NCBI GenBank assembly: GCA_024508725.1
Contig: JANINS010000003.1
Span: 744,001-808,000, forward strand
Reading direction: 5' to 3'
DNA from: Chitinophagaceae bacterium
Lineage (GTDB): Bacteria; Bacteroidota; Bacteroidia; Chitinophagales; Chitinophagaceae
Length of the DNA: 64,000 nt
The translations under genes and the position numbers were made by a program. Under the pieces are notes generated by a model, which was given only the letters and a program-made list of their open reading frames with translations, had not been told where the DNA came from and did no database searches. Shown piece by piece: positions 55,094 through 63,721 of this stretch (positions are counted from its first letter, which is position 1; each line of letters starts with the position of its first letter).

Positions 55094-57277
55094 TTAAATA
55101 CTACTCTTCTGCTCTAACCTGTTATAAGCAATAATAAAGATCGCCCCTAAATTTTTGTGTGGCGGAACGTAATCTTCGAAACGCTCTTTACGTGTTGGAT
55201 CAACAAAACGCTTTTCCAAAGTGCTCCAGATCTGCGGCCAGTTCAGGTCTTTGCCTTGCCTTACATTGTCGGAGATCAGGCTGATCATTGGTCCATTGAT
55301 CAAACCAGAACCGATCTGCTTAGAAGAGATGATATGAGCTTCCGGGCAAATACTCAAAACATCATTCAGGTTATTGTAACCACCACAGCTACCAAGCAAA
55401 ACCACTTTTGCAGATGGAGGCAACTGTTCGATCGTATAATGAACATAGTAGCTATGTCCACGATGAATTACTATGGTTGGATCAATACCATTCTTGTATA
55501 AATATTCGTTCAGGTTCTTCTGGGCTTTTGCGTCAAGATCCTGGTTTTCGTCTAAAGGCTTGTTGGCATAGATCGTAACCTTACTGCCTTTGGTTGACAT
55601 TACTTCAACCCACTCTGGTTTGTCGATGATCTTCCAATTTGCATTTCTGAATTGTGAAAGAAAGACCGAGAATACATTGTTACCATCTTTATCGCCATAG
55701 AAATATTGCTGGATGATCACTCGTCCTGTGGTGTCTTTCAACAAAGCGTTTGGTACAAAATGTACCGGCTGAATTCCCAACGTTGAAGTGATATCTACTT
55801 TGTTGGTAGAATCCATCGAAAGGAATATAGTATTCAGAATGCTGTAAATATTCTTACCTCTTTCTGTTTTTACCTGGCTTTGGTTGTTCTGAACTTCGTT
55901 CAGAATAAACTTCTTAAGATTTGTATTGGAAATGCTGGCATAAGAATCGGCCACATCAACTGCATCTTCCAAAGTAGTGGTTTTATCAAGATTGCTCACA
56001 AAGTTCTTCATGAGTGCCGTTGCATTTGCAGAGTCCATCTTCTTCAGGAAATCATCTAATGTGTTGTATCCTGCAGCGATCTTGATCCATTTTTTAAAAT
56101 GATCGAAGTTCACGGCATTCAATAATGTATCGGCAGCATTCTGCATCTTCATCTTCTGGAAAATGCGTTTGTATACACCAAGATAACTGCTTGTGTATAT
56201 CTGGTCGGCACCCATCACTGCTACATAATACAATTCAATTGGATCAAGACTTTCAATTTTTTTAAAACGTATGTCGTCGTTTTCTTCATGCAATCCATTG
56301 ATCACATTCACATAAGTCTCGATCGCTTTCTGACGAACCTTGTTCTCTAAAGTTTTATAAACAAGCGGTGTTTCGCCATTTGCCATTCTTCCGGCATAAG
56401 CAACCTGGGTTTTTACCAGCAGGTCAAAATACTTTTCATCATCATCAAGAGACGGTGTGATATCATCAAATGTTTTATTTCCCTTGTACAGATCATCTAA
56501 AAAAGGAAAATACAAACGTCCTGTTCGCATGCTGGCCATCTTGCCAATGATCTTCACCAACGAATCTTCGCTGTTAATGATCTTACGGCTGAGAAAATTT
56601 CCTGCACTGGCATAATTGTATACTTCTTCCTGGTTACGTTTTGCAACTTCCCGTATCACACTATCAGCAAAAGGAACATTCGGAAATCTTGCCAGTATCT
56701 GCATCACCTGGTTGGGATGACGCTTCATGTTCTTCAACACAAGATTATCTTTAGAAGCTTTAAGCCCGGAATTCTTTTCGAACGGATACAATTTCACCAG
56801 TATATCTCCCACTTCCATCTCATTTCTCTCCACTACAGGAGCGATAGAGTTACTGAAGAACTCAAGCTGTTGTGCTTCTTTATATGCTTTTACCAAAGCA
56901 GGGAAAAGTTCAGGCTTGATGGATTTGTTACGAAAAGCCGCATCAAAACTGTTCAGCATTTCACTGATGCCACGGAGATATTTGATCTTATTATTATTAT
57001 CGAGGCTGTTATTGATCTCGATATCGATCTGCATATCGTCGATCACTGATGTGACCTTATCGGTGAGTTCTTTATTCGCCTGTTCATCGTTCAGCGGAGC
57101 AAAATAAGCATCATCTGCACCGTCAGATTTAAGAATATTCGCCTGGGCCTTATCTATATTATTATGAAAGATCTGCCGCATTAAAGGCACATCAGGCATT
57201 TTTCTTTTTTCAGGCTGACCGTTTGCAGAAATAGCCAGGGCTAGTGATATCACCAAACTAAGTCTCTTCATCAACAT
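55094..57277 (-). CDS. Exported protein with a caspase-like (clan CD) C-terminal domain
   Basis: A 727-residue protein with a signal peptide (KRLSLVISLALAISANG). The first about 500 residues are predicted mostly helical and match no family I know. The C-terminal 170 residues have the order of a caspase-type fold: strand KVTIYANKPL, a helix, then PTIVIHRGHSYYV with His608, and AKVVLLGSCGGYNNL with Cys631, followed by strand AHIISSKQIGSG. The His-Gly/His and Cys-Gly-Gly spacing fits the catalytic dyad of clan CD proteases (caspase, gingipain, separase). Periplasmic or surface location is inferred. ATG 57271 is an alternative start. The assignment is by pattern and needs structural confirmation. 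Confidence 0.68.
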   Translation of the reverse strand: MLMKRLSLVISLALAISANGQPEKRKMPDVPLMRQIFHNNIDKAQANILKSDGADDAYFAPLNDEQANKELTDKVTSVIDDMQIDIEINNSLDNNNKIKYLRGISEMLNSFDAAFRNKSIKPELFPALVKAYKEAQQLEFFSNSIAPVVERNEMEVGDILVKLYPFEKNSGLKASKDNLVLKNMKRHPNQVMQILARFPNVPFADSVIREVAKRNQEEVYNYASAGNFLSRKIINSEDSLVKIIGKMASMRTGRLYFPFLDDLYKGNKTFDDITPSLDDDEKYFDLLVKTQVAYAGRMANGETPLVYKTLENKVRQKAIETYVNVINGLHEENDDIRFKKIESLDPIELYYVAVMGADQIYTSSYLGVYKRIFQKMKMQNAADTLLNAVNFDHFKKWIKIAAGYNTLDDFLKKMDSANATALMKNFVSNLDKTTTLEDAVDVADSYASISNTNLKKFILNEVQNNQSQVKTERGKNIYSILNTIFLSMDSTNKVDITSTLGIQPVHFVPNALLKDTTGRVIIQQYFYGDKDGNNVFSVFLSQFRNANWKIIDKPEWVEVMSTKGSKVTIYANKPLDENQDLDAKAQKNLNEYLYKNGIDPTIVIHRGHSYYVHYTIEQLPPSAKVVLLGSCGGYNNLNDVLSICPEAHIISSKQIGSGLINGPMISLISDNVRQGKDLNWPQIWSTLEKRFVDPTRKERFEDYVPPHKNLGAIFIIAYNRLEQKSSI

Positions 57278-57299
57278 TTCAGATTTCGTGCTGTATTGG

Positions 57300-57307
57300 C
57301 AAAAATA
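57300..57307 (-). promoter_or_regulatory. -7 promoter element of the caspase-like protein gene
   Basis: Minus-strand TATTTTTG, an exact -7 match, 22 nt before the ATG. No -33 match was found. Confidence 0.42.
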
Positions 57308-57418
57308 CGACCAAAGCCGTCTGCCGTCCTATCTATAACGACCAATAACTGCAAGTTCTTATTTGTAGTGTTAACAATTACATAATGAAACACTGCAAAC
57401 CGTAGTACTTTCGAAAAT

Positions 57419-57426
57419 TAAATTTG
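57419..57426 (+). promoter_or_regulatory. -7 promoter element of the response regulator gene
   Basis: TAAATTTG, an exact -7 match, 16 nt before ATG 57443. TTTC is found where a -33 TTTG is expected. Confidence 0.42.
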
Positions 57427-57442
57427 CGAAAACAAATTGTTA

Positions 57443-58114
57443 ATGGATAGCCCTAGAAAAGTGCTGATAGCTGATGATGAACCGGATATTCTGGAGATCA
57501 TTAAATATAACTTATCGGCTGAGGGATATGATGTTATTACTGCTAAAGATGGATCAGAAGCCATTGATAAAGCAAAATCTTCCAGGCCGGATCTGATCAT
57601 CCTGGATATTATGATGCCTAAGAAAACAGGCGTAGAAGTTTGCGAATACCTTAGGTCGCAAGCCGATTTCCAGGAAACCCTGATCATTTTTCTTACTGCA
57701 TTGAGCGATGAAACTTCTCATATCAAAGGGCTGGAAACAGGAGCCGATGATTATGTGAGTAAACCCATTAGTCCTAAAGTTCTGATAAGCAGGGTAAATG
57801 CATTGTTCCGCAGAAACCGGAAAGATGGAAAGTCACTTAAACTCGGAAATCTTACGATCGATCCCGAACGTTTCATCATTAAGATCGACGATACGGAAGT
57901 GGTGCTTGCGAAAAAAGAGTTTGAATTGCTTTACCTCTTAGCCGGCAAACCGGGAAGAGTGTTTTTAAGAAATGAGATCCTGAGCCAGGTTTGGGGTAAT
58001 GATGTGATCGTAGGTGACAGAACGATAGACGTACACATCCGTAAGATCAGGCAGAAATTAGGGATCGATTGCATCACCACTGTAAAAGGAGTGGGCTACA
58101 AATTCGAATTATAA
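57443..58114 (+). CDS. OmpR/PhoB-family response regulator
   Basis: A 223-residue two-domain regulator. The receiver shows VLIADDEPDILEII, phospho-acceptor Asp in LIILDIMMPKKTG, FLTALSD and the Lys in DYVSKPIS. The C-terminal winged helix has KKEFELLYLLAGKPGRVFLR, VWGNDVIVGDRTIDVHIRKIRQKLG and the wing TVKGVGYKFEL. This is the PhoB/OmpR layout. The partner kinase follows at 58176, separated by a 61-nt gap carrying a tandem repeat. The stimulus is unknown; similar pairs in Bacteroidota are annotated PhoPR-like. Confidence 0.93.
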   Translation: MDSPRKVLIADDEPDILEIIKYNLSAEGYDVITAKDGSEAIDKAKSSRPDLIILDIMMPKKTGVEVCEYLRSQADFQETLIIFLTALSDETSHIKGLETGADDYVSKPISPKVLISRVNALFRRNRKDGKSLKLGNLTIDPERFIIKIDDTEVVLAKKEFELLYLLAGKPGRVFLRNEILSQVWGNDVIVGDRTIDVHIRKIRQKLGIDCITTVKGVGYKFEL

Positions 58115-58139
58115 AATATCATTCCCCTAATTTGCATTA

Positions 58140-58167
58140 ATCATGGTCAATGGATCATGGTCAATGG
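58140..58167. repeat. Perfect 14-nt tandem duplication between kinase and regulator genes
   Basis: ATCATGGTCAATGG occurs twice head to tail (58140-58153 and 58154-58167). The last unit ends 8 nt before the kinase ATG, so it lies in the translation-initiation region. Confidence 0.7.
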
Positions 58168-58175
58168 TCTGAGCC

Positions 58176-59219
58176 ATGTTCAAAGCAAAAAATCTATCGC
58201 CAAGGCAACTTTCTCTTTTTACCGCTATCATACTTTCTGTACCCATTGGTTTGGGCTTTTTGTTAGTTTCACCCGAATGGGAAATTGCAGCCATTGCAGC
58301 CGTCATCACATTTGCCGGCAGTTATTACATGATCAGGTTTGTGCTGGAGTGGTTCATCTATCGAAAAATAAAACTCATCTATAAATTCATTTACCAAACC
58401 AAGGCCAGCAAAAGAGAAGAGATGTACTACAAATACATTCTTCCACAAAAAGGGATTGACCAGGTTAGGCAGGATGTGGAGCAATGGGCTGAACAACGAA
58501 GTGCCGAGATCGAAATGCTCAGGAATAATGAAGTGTACCGCAGGGAGTTTTTACAGAACCTTGCACATGAATTCAAGACGCCCATATTTGCAATACAAGG
58601 ATACGTAGATACTTTATTGGGTGGTGCTTTGGAAAATGCAGCAGTTAACCGGAAGTTTTTAGAAAATGCAGCTAAGAATGTTGACAGGATGGTGAATCTG
58701 GTAGAAGATCTTGACGAGATATCAAAATTAGAAAGTGGTGAGCAGCCATTGTATAAAACCGGTTTTGTGATTCAGGAATTGGTGCGTGAAGTATATGAAT
58801 CGCTTTCTATTAAGACTGCAGAATTGCACATAATAACCTCCATCAAAAAAGGATGCGAACAGCCCATCACTGTTTTTGCCGATAAAGAAAAAATCAGACA
58901 GGTGTTGATCAACCTGGTTGATAATGCCCGTAAATATGGAAAGTTTAGCGGAACCATTACAACAGGTATTTATAAAACCGATGAAAAGCATGTGTTGATC
59001 GAGATCAGCGATGATGGGATTGGCATTGCAGAAGAACATTTGCCAAGGATATTCGAACGTTTTTACAGAACCGATCGTGGCAGAAGTCGTGATGTGGGTG
59101 GAACTGGTTTGGGATTAGCCATCTGCAAACACATCATCGAAGCTCACGGACAAAGTATTCATGTGCGAAGCAAACCAGATGTAGGAACAACTGTAGGTTT
59201 TACTTTGGAAGTGAAATGA
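58176..59219 (+). CDS. Sensor histidine kinase (PhoR-like)
   Basis: A 347-residue inner-membrane kinase with two TM helices (about residues 15-34 and 38-56) joined by a very short loop, so there is almost no periplasmic sensor domain. The cytosolic part has a DHp domain with the phospho-acceptor His in FLQNLAHEFKTPIFAIQGY. The ATPase domain shows the N box INLVDNARKYG, G1 ISDDGIGI and G2 GGTGLGLAICKHII. It pairs with the OmpR-type regulator just upstream. Signal input may come through the membrane helices or a partner protein. Confidence 0.93.
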   Translation: MFKAKNLSPRQLSLFTAIILSVPIGLGFLLVSPEWEIAAIAAVITFAGSYYMIRFVLEWFIYRKIKLIYKFIYQTKASKREEMYYKYILPQKGIDQVRQDVEQWAEQRSAEIEMLRNNEVYRREFLQNLAHEFKTPIFAIQGYVDTLLGGALENAAVNRKFLENAAKNVDRMVNLVEDLDEISKLESGEQPLYKTGFVIQELVREVYESLSIKTAELHIITSIKKGCEQPITVFADKEKIRQVLINLVDNARKYGKFSGTITTGIYKTDEKHVLIEISDDGIGIAEEHLPRIFERFYRTDRGRSRDVGGTGLGLAICKHIIEAHGQSIHVRSKPDVGTTVGFTLEVK

Positions 59220-59241
59220 TAATGACTTTTCAATAGGTCAT

Positions 59242-60288
59242 TTATGAATGAGCCGCCAGGTACTTACAGATCTTTTTGGCAATAGCCGGTCCTTCATAAA
59301 TAAAACCAGTCCATACCTGTATAAGTGAAGCACCCGCTTTGAACTTTTCTATTGCATCTTCTCCGGTAAAAATTCCACCGCTGGCAATGATTGGTATACG
59401 ACCGTTTGTTTGAGAAGCGATATAGTGCACCACTTCAGTTGAACGATGTTGCACAGGCTTTCCACTCAATCCACCAGCACCCATTTGTTCAACAGATGTT
59501 TGATTGGTAAGCAACCCTGAACGACTGATTGTTGTATTGGTAGCAACCAATCCATCCAGTTTTACTTCTGCAGAAAGAGAAATGATATCGTCCAGTTGTT
59601 CCTGTGTAAGATCAGGAGCGATCTTAAGCAACAGTGGTTTTCTTTTTTGTTTTCCTGAATTGATATCCTGTAGATTGGAGAGAATCTTCTGTAACGAATC
59701 TTTCTCCTGCAATTCTCTTAGTCCGGGAGTATTGGGAGAGCTTACATTCACTACGAAATAATCAGCAACATCAAACAATTCATTAAAGCAGATCTCGTAA
59801 TCTTTCCAGGCATCTTCATTTGCTGTGATCTTGTTCTTTCCAATGTTACCGCCTATGATCAGCTTTTCATTTTTAGGATTATTTCGCCATGCTGCTAACC
59901 TGCCACGGATCGCTTTTACACCATTATTATTAAAACCCATCCGGTTGATGAGTGCTTTGTCTTTTGGCAAACGAAACAACCTTGGTTCTTCGTTTCCCGG
60001 CTGTGGCAACGGAGTTACTGTTCCGATCTCAACAAATCCAAAACCAAGTGCAGCAAGTTCATTCAGGTATAAAGCATTCTTATCGAAGCCTGCACCCAAT
60101 CCCACAGGATTTGGAAATCGCAATCCGAATACTTCTTTTTCTAGTGAATGATCGGTAGTAACAAAATTTTTTTTCAATAAACTTCTTACAGGAGAAAACC
60201 GGTTTACATCCCGCAAAATGTTCATCGAAAAATGGTGCACTTTCTCAGGAGGAAAATTGAAAAGCAGTTGCCGCAACAGCGAATACAT
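59242..60288 (-). CDS. pyrD: Dihydroorotate dehydrogenase (quinone), class 2
   Basis: A 348-residue membrane-associated flavoenzyme that oxidises dihydroorotate to orotate with quinone as acceptor (pyrimidine synthesis). The N-terminal amphipathic helices YSLLRQLLFNFPPEKVHHFS mark class 2. FMN-site motifs follow: NPVGLGAGFDKNA, GFGFVEIGTVTPLPQPGN, NRMGFNNNG and VVNVSSPNTPGLRELQ (Ser as base). IIASGGIFTGEDA and IQVWTGFIYEGP close the phosphate site. ATG 60288 begins the first helix. It lies 21 nt after the amidase gene on the same strand. Confidence 0.94.
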   Translation of the reverse strand: MYSLLRQLLFNFPPEKVHHFSMNILRDVNRFSPVRSLLKKNFVTTDHSLEKEVFGLRFPNPVGLGAGFDKNALYLNELAALGFGFVEIGTVTPLPQPGNEEPRLFRLPKDKALINRMGFNNNGVKAIRGRLAAWRNNPKNEKLIIGGNIGKNKITANEDAWKDYEICFNELFDVADYFVVNVSSPNTPGLRELQEKDSLQKILSNLQDINSGKQKRKPLLLKIAPDLTQEQLDDIISLSAEVKLDGLVATNTTISRSGLLTNQTSVEQMGAGGLSGKPVQHRSTEVVHYIASQTNGRIPIIASGGIFTGEDAIEKFKAGASLIQVWTGFIYEGPAIAKKICKYLAAHS

Positions 60289-60309
60289 ACTGCAAATGTA
60301 CAAGGTTGA

Positions 60310-61131
60310 TCAATAGTATTTCTTCATCAACTGGTAGAGCACTTTTTTCTGGTCGAGGTTCAATCCTCTTGTTGTATCCTGTAGCCAATGACGCTTAAAG
60401 GCAACAATGGCTGACGTAGTATCTTTCATATCAAAACCAACAATGCGTAAGGCCTGGAGATGATCAAAACTTTCGGGAACGGTAACATTGGTCGTATCTG
60501 CATACCAGTTACCAAAGCCTTTATCGGCTAATTGCTTCCATGGAAATCGCCAGTTGGGATCGTTCTTTCTTGTGGGAGCAATATCTCCATGACCAATAAA
60601 ATTCGCTGTAGGAATTCCATGACGTTTCTTTAATGTAGCCAGTAACTGCATCAAACTATTGATCTGAGCTTCTGAAAAATATTCAAAGCCATTATTATCG
60701 AGCTCAATACCGATGGAAGTAGAATTGATATCCGTTGTATTACCCCATTTAGAAATTCCACCATGCCATGCCCTGAGATAATCATTCAGCATATGATGAA
60801 TAACACCATCTCTGCAGATCACATAATGAGCACTCACTGCAGTACGGGTGAGTGTAAATGTTTTTAAGGTTTGATCGCAACTATTCTGAGCCGTATGGTG
60901 AATGATCACGAAGTTGGGTTTACGCATGTTGAAGTTGGTAGTGCCCACCCATTCCGGTGCTAACATCAAACCCGAATCTGTTTTGGTTGGATCCTGGCGT
61001 AATTCTTTGGAATATGCTTTCGCCTGTTTTTTGTAAGATTTATTCGCTTCGGCATAAGGTGCTTTGGAACAACCCCAGATCATCAATCCACCAATAACAG
61101 CGATCGCAACCCTGAACATAACGTATTTCAT
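60310..61131 (-). CDS. N-acetylmuramoyl-L-alanine amidase lipoprotein (Amidase_2)
   Basis: A 273-residue lipoprotein. The signal ends in a lipobox LMIWGC (Cys21), followed by a short linker and an Amidase_2 (AmpD/PGRP-like) domain. Zinc ligands are in NFVIIHHTAQNS and FIGHGDIAPTRKNDPNW, with GIELDNNGF between. It cuts the amide between muramic acid and the stem peptide, probably in the periplasm for wall turnover. The final 40 residues (VAFKRHWLQDT onward) form a small helical PG-binding-like domain. It is co-directional with pyrD and divergent from the Nei-like gene. Confidence 0.9.
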   Translation of the reverse strand: MKYVMFRVAIAVIGGLMIWGCSKAPYAEANKSYKKQAKAYSKELRQDPTKTDSGLMLAPEWVGTTNFNMRKPNFVIIHHTAQNSCDQTLKTFTLTRTAVSAHYVICRDGVIHHMLNDYLRAWHGGISKWGNTTDINSTSIGIELDNNGFEYFSEAQINSLMQLLATLKKRHGIPTANFIGHGDIAPTRKNDPNWRFPWKQLADKGFGNWYADTTNVTVPESFDHLQALRIVGFDMKDTTSAIVAFKRHWLQDTTRGLNLDQKKVLYQLMKKYY

Positions 61132-61200
61132 AGAGTAAAGTAACATCAAAAACAGGAACGAAACGGCTTACTATTTGATTGATCATCACTAAAACACAAG

Positions 61201-61935
61201 ATGCCGGAAGGTCCATCAATAGTAATACTAAAAGAAGCCGTAGCTGAATTCAAAGGAAGAAAAGTGACTGAAGTGGATGGAAACACGAAAGTAGATTTCA
61301 GTCGGCTGGAAGGAAAGAAGATCACCGACTTCAAAAGTTTCGGTAAGAATTTCTTTATCTGCTTTGGTAAAAAGCTATCAGTCAGGATCCACTTCATGTT
61401 GTTTGGAACTTACCGTATCAATGAAAGAAAAGAAACAGCTGCCCGTTTAAATCTTGTTTGCAATAAAGGAGAAATGAACTTCTATGCATGTTCTGTTCAA
61501 CTCGTAGAAGATGATCTTGATGAATTGTACGATTGGTCTGCCGATGTAATGAACGATACCTGGGATGCAGCCAAAGCGAAAAAGAAACTAAAGGCAATGC
61601 CAGATAATTTAGTGGTTGATGCCTTACTTGATCAGAACATATTTGCAGGAGTAGGCAACATCATCAAGAATGAAGTATTGTACAGGATACAGGTACATCC
61701 CAAAAATAAAGTAGGCGATCTTCCGGCGAAAAAGCTTACAGAAATGATCAAACAGGCAAGAATTTACAGCTTTGATTTTCTTGAATGGAAGAAACAATAC
61801 GTACTGAAAAAGCACTGGCTGGCTCATACTAAAAAGAAATGCTCAAGGGATGGCTCAGCAATCGTAAAAGAATACCTGGGTAAAACCAATCGGAGAACTT
61901 TTTATTGCAATAAATGCCAGGAGCTCTATAAATAA
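61201..61935 (+). CDS. Fpg/Nei-family DNA glycosylase (endonuclease VIII-like)
   Basis: A 244-residue DNA repair enzyme that removes oxidised bases and nicks the strand. MPEGPSI supplies the catalytic Pro2 and Glu3 after Met removal. FGKNFF contains the conserved Lys of the beta-hairpin. The H2TH region has LLDQNIFAGVGNIIKNEVLYRIQVHP. The C-terminal zinc finger is atypical: the first pair is Cys-Ser-Arg-Asp instead of Cys-x2-Cys, while the second pair CNKCQ is intact. It fits the short Nei-like group of Bacteroidota. Divergent from the amidase gene with 69 nt between starts. Confidence 0.9.
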   Translation: MPEGPSIVILKEAVAEFKGRKVTEVDGNTKVDFSRLEGKKITDFKSFGKNFFICFGKKLSVRIHFMLFGTYRINERKETAARLNLVCNKGEMNFYACSVQLVEDDLDELYDWSADVMNDTWDAAKAKKKLKAMPDNLVVDALLDQNIFAGVGNIIKNEVLYRIQVHPKNKVGDLPAKKLTEMIKQARIYSFDFLEWKKQYVLKKHWLAHTKKKCSRDGSAIVKEYLGKTNRRTFYCNKCQELYK

Positions 61936-62019
61936 TTCAGCAGCGGTTCAGTCTCATGAGCGTCATCAGTTTTCTATGTTTAAGATTACTTTGCTTTACA
62001 GTTTAAGCATTGTAACTTC

Positions 62020-63192
62020 ATGCACCCCTTTATGAAGATCTGTAAACCTGAAACATTTTTCTCTCTACTATGCCTGGCACTTGGCTTAACCTGGATCTTT
62101 TTTAGTAGCTGGATGTTAAGTCAGTTTGGACTTAGTCCTAGTCATCCAAACCAGATCGATTATTATACCGATGCCGGCTTCGTAGTGATCGTTTCACTCA
62201 TCATTTTTATAGGTATTCGTTTTTACAGGACACGATTGTCTCATTCAGAATTTCATTATAAAACATTATTCAACACTTCGCCTTTACCCATGTGGATATT
62301 TGATATTGCTACCAGCAGGTTTTTACTGGTGAATAAAGCAATGATCGATAAGTATGGATACAGTAAAAAAGAGCTATTGAATATGTCTCCGGTAGACATT
62401 CGCCCGTCTGAAGAAGTGGAACGTTTTCTTGCTGATATGGCGTTGAAGAAAAGAGGCATCCAGGATGTTGGTATCTGGACCCATAAAAAGAAAAACGGCG
62501 AACTGTTTACGGTGCAGGTGAGAACAAATATTCTAAATTATCGGGGTAAAGAATGTTACCTGGTGATTGCAGATGACATCAGTGATCTTGTAAAAAAAGA
62601 AACTGAGATAGAAAGGCTTTCACTGGTAGCAAAACATACAGTAAACGGTATCATCATCACAGGAAAAGACCGAACTATTGAATGGGTGAATGATGCTTTC
62701 ATTAAAATGACCGGTTATAGTTTTAATGAGGTGGCAGGCAGATCACCGATCGAACTATTACATGGTGAGGAAACTGATAAAGAAGCAGAAAAGCAAATGA
62801 ATCATATCATTGCTTCGAATGAAAATTATTCAGGTGAGATATTGAATTATCGAAAAAATGGAAGTAAAATGTGGGTGCAGACAACTGTTTCACCTATTGA
62901 AATAAACGGCAAAACAGAAAAGCATGTTGCGATATTTATCGATATCACCGACCGTAAGCAACATGAAGCAATGATCTGGCAACAGAATGAAAGATTAAAA
63001 GATATTGCTTTTGCCAGTTCGCATCTCATCAGGGCTCCTTTGGCTAATATTCTTGGATTAACCGACCTTTTGAACGAAGAAATCCAACCTGACCATGAGA
63101 TCATAGCTCATCTGAAATCTTCTGCAAAAAAACTGGATGATGTGGTGAGAGATCTCGTTATTCAAACCACAAACAGTATCCAGAAACAATAG
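62020..63192 (+). CDS. Membrane PAS sensor protein ending after a DHp-like helix
   Basis: A 390-residue protein with two N-terminal TM helices (about residues 14-33 and 50-67) and two PAS domains: about 78-195, with LFNTSPLPMWIFD, and about 205-325, with VKHTVNGIII-type AKHTVNGIIITGKDRTIEWVND split over the domain start. A DHp-like helix pair at the end has FASSHLIRAPLANILGLTDLL, with His in the kinase H-box position. The reading frame stops shortly after it, and no ATPase domain (N, G1, G2 boxes) is present. It therefore cannot phosphorylate itself and may accept phosphate or regulate another kinase. A TTACTTTG -7-like box lies at 61986. ATG 62032 is an alternative start. Confidence 0.85.
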   Translation: MHPFMKICKPETFFSLLCLALGLTWIFFSSWMLSQFGLSPSHPNQIDYYTDAGFVVIVSLIIFIGIRFYRTRLSHSEFHYKTLFNTSPLPMWIFDIATSRFLLVNKAMIDKYGYSKKELLNMSPVDIRPSEEVERFLADMALKKRGIQDVGIWTHKKKNGELFTVQVRTNILNYRGKECYLVIADDISDLVKKETEIERLSLVAKHTVNGIIITGKDRTIEWVNDAFIKMTGYSFNEVAGRSPIELLHGEETDKEAEKQMNHIIASNENYSGEILNYRKNGSKMWVQTTVSPIEINGKTEKHVAIFIDITDRKQHEAMIWQQNERLKDIAFASSHLIRAPLANILGLTDLLNEEIQPDHEIIAHLKSSAKKLDDVVRDLVIQTTNSIQKQ

Positions 63193-63280
63193 CATTTTCT
63201 TAGCCGATTGATTATTAATTGATTTAAAATAGCTGCTATCCTGGTGGCATGGTTACTGTGCCATTTGCTAAAAAAAGCTT

Positions 63281-63658
63281 ATGCCAGGTAGAGGAGATAA
63301 TAACAAACACAATAGCGCCGGACGTGGTGCTTCCAATCAAAGTAACCAGCCGTTTGTAACAAGCGATAGAGAACATCCGGCTTCGAATCACAACCGAAGG
63401 GAATTCAATAACGAAAGAAGGTTAGAGATTAATGTTGATATGACGCCATATATTCTCATGATCACGCCATTTAAGTTCAATGAAGAAATGCGTTATCATG
63501 TGAGCTATAATGGTAGTCCCGATATATTATTTGCATGGGATAATACTGTAGGACATTATGCAGCGTTTGGAGACGATGCCTCTACACTGCCGGATAATCT
63601 TGAACTGGCAATCGCAGAACGTTTACAGCAAATGATGAAGAAAGATATGGTAAGCTAG
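63281..63658 (+). CDS. Uncharacterised protein with disordered N-terminus
   Basis: A 125-residue protein. Residues 1-48 are rich in Asn, Gly, Arg and Ser and look disordered (RGDNNKHNSAGRGASNQ). Residues 50-125 form a compact beta/alpha unit: INVDMTPYILMITPF, EEMRYHVSYNG, ILFAWDNTVGHYAAFG and a helix LELAIAERLQQMMKK. No family is recognised. It lies 89 nt after the PAS protein and converges with the mutase gene across a palindromic repeat. Confidence 0.62.
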   Translation: MPGRGDNNKHNSAGRGASNQSNQPFVTSDREHPASNHNRREFNNERRLEINVDMTPYILMITPFKFNEEMRYHVSYNGSPDILFAWDNTVGHYAAFGDDASTLPDNLELAIAERLQQMMKKDMVS

Positions 63659-63660
63659 AG

Positions 63661-63721
63661 GCATGAAGTAAGAAGTATGAGGTAGAATCAATTCTTACTT
63701 CATACTTCTTACCGCTTACTT
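63661..63721. repeat. Inverted repeat with ACTTCTTACCGCTTACTT word, copy 2
   Basis: The left arm ATGAAGTAAGAAGTATGAGGTA pairs, read as two pieces, with TACTTCATACTTCTTACC on the right. The right end holds the 18-nt word ACTTCTTACCGCTTACTT identical to 38302-38319. It sits between convergent genes. Confidence 0.6.
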
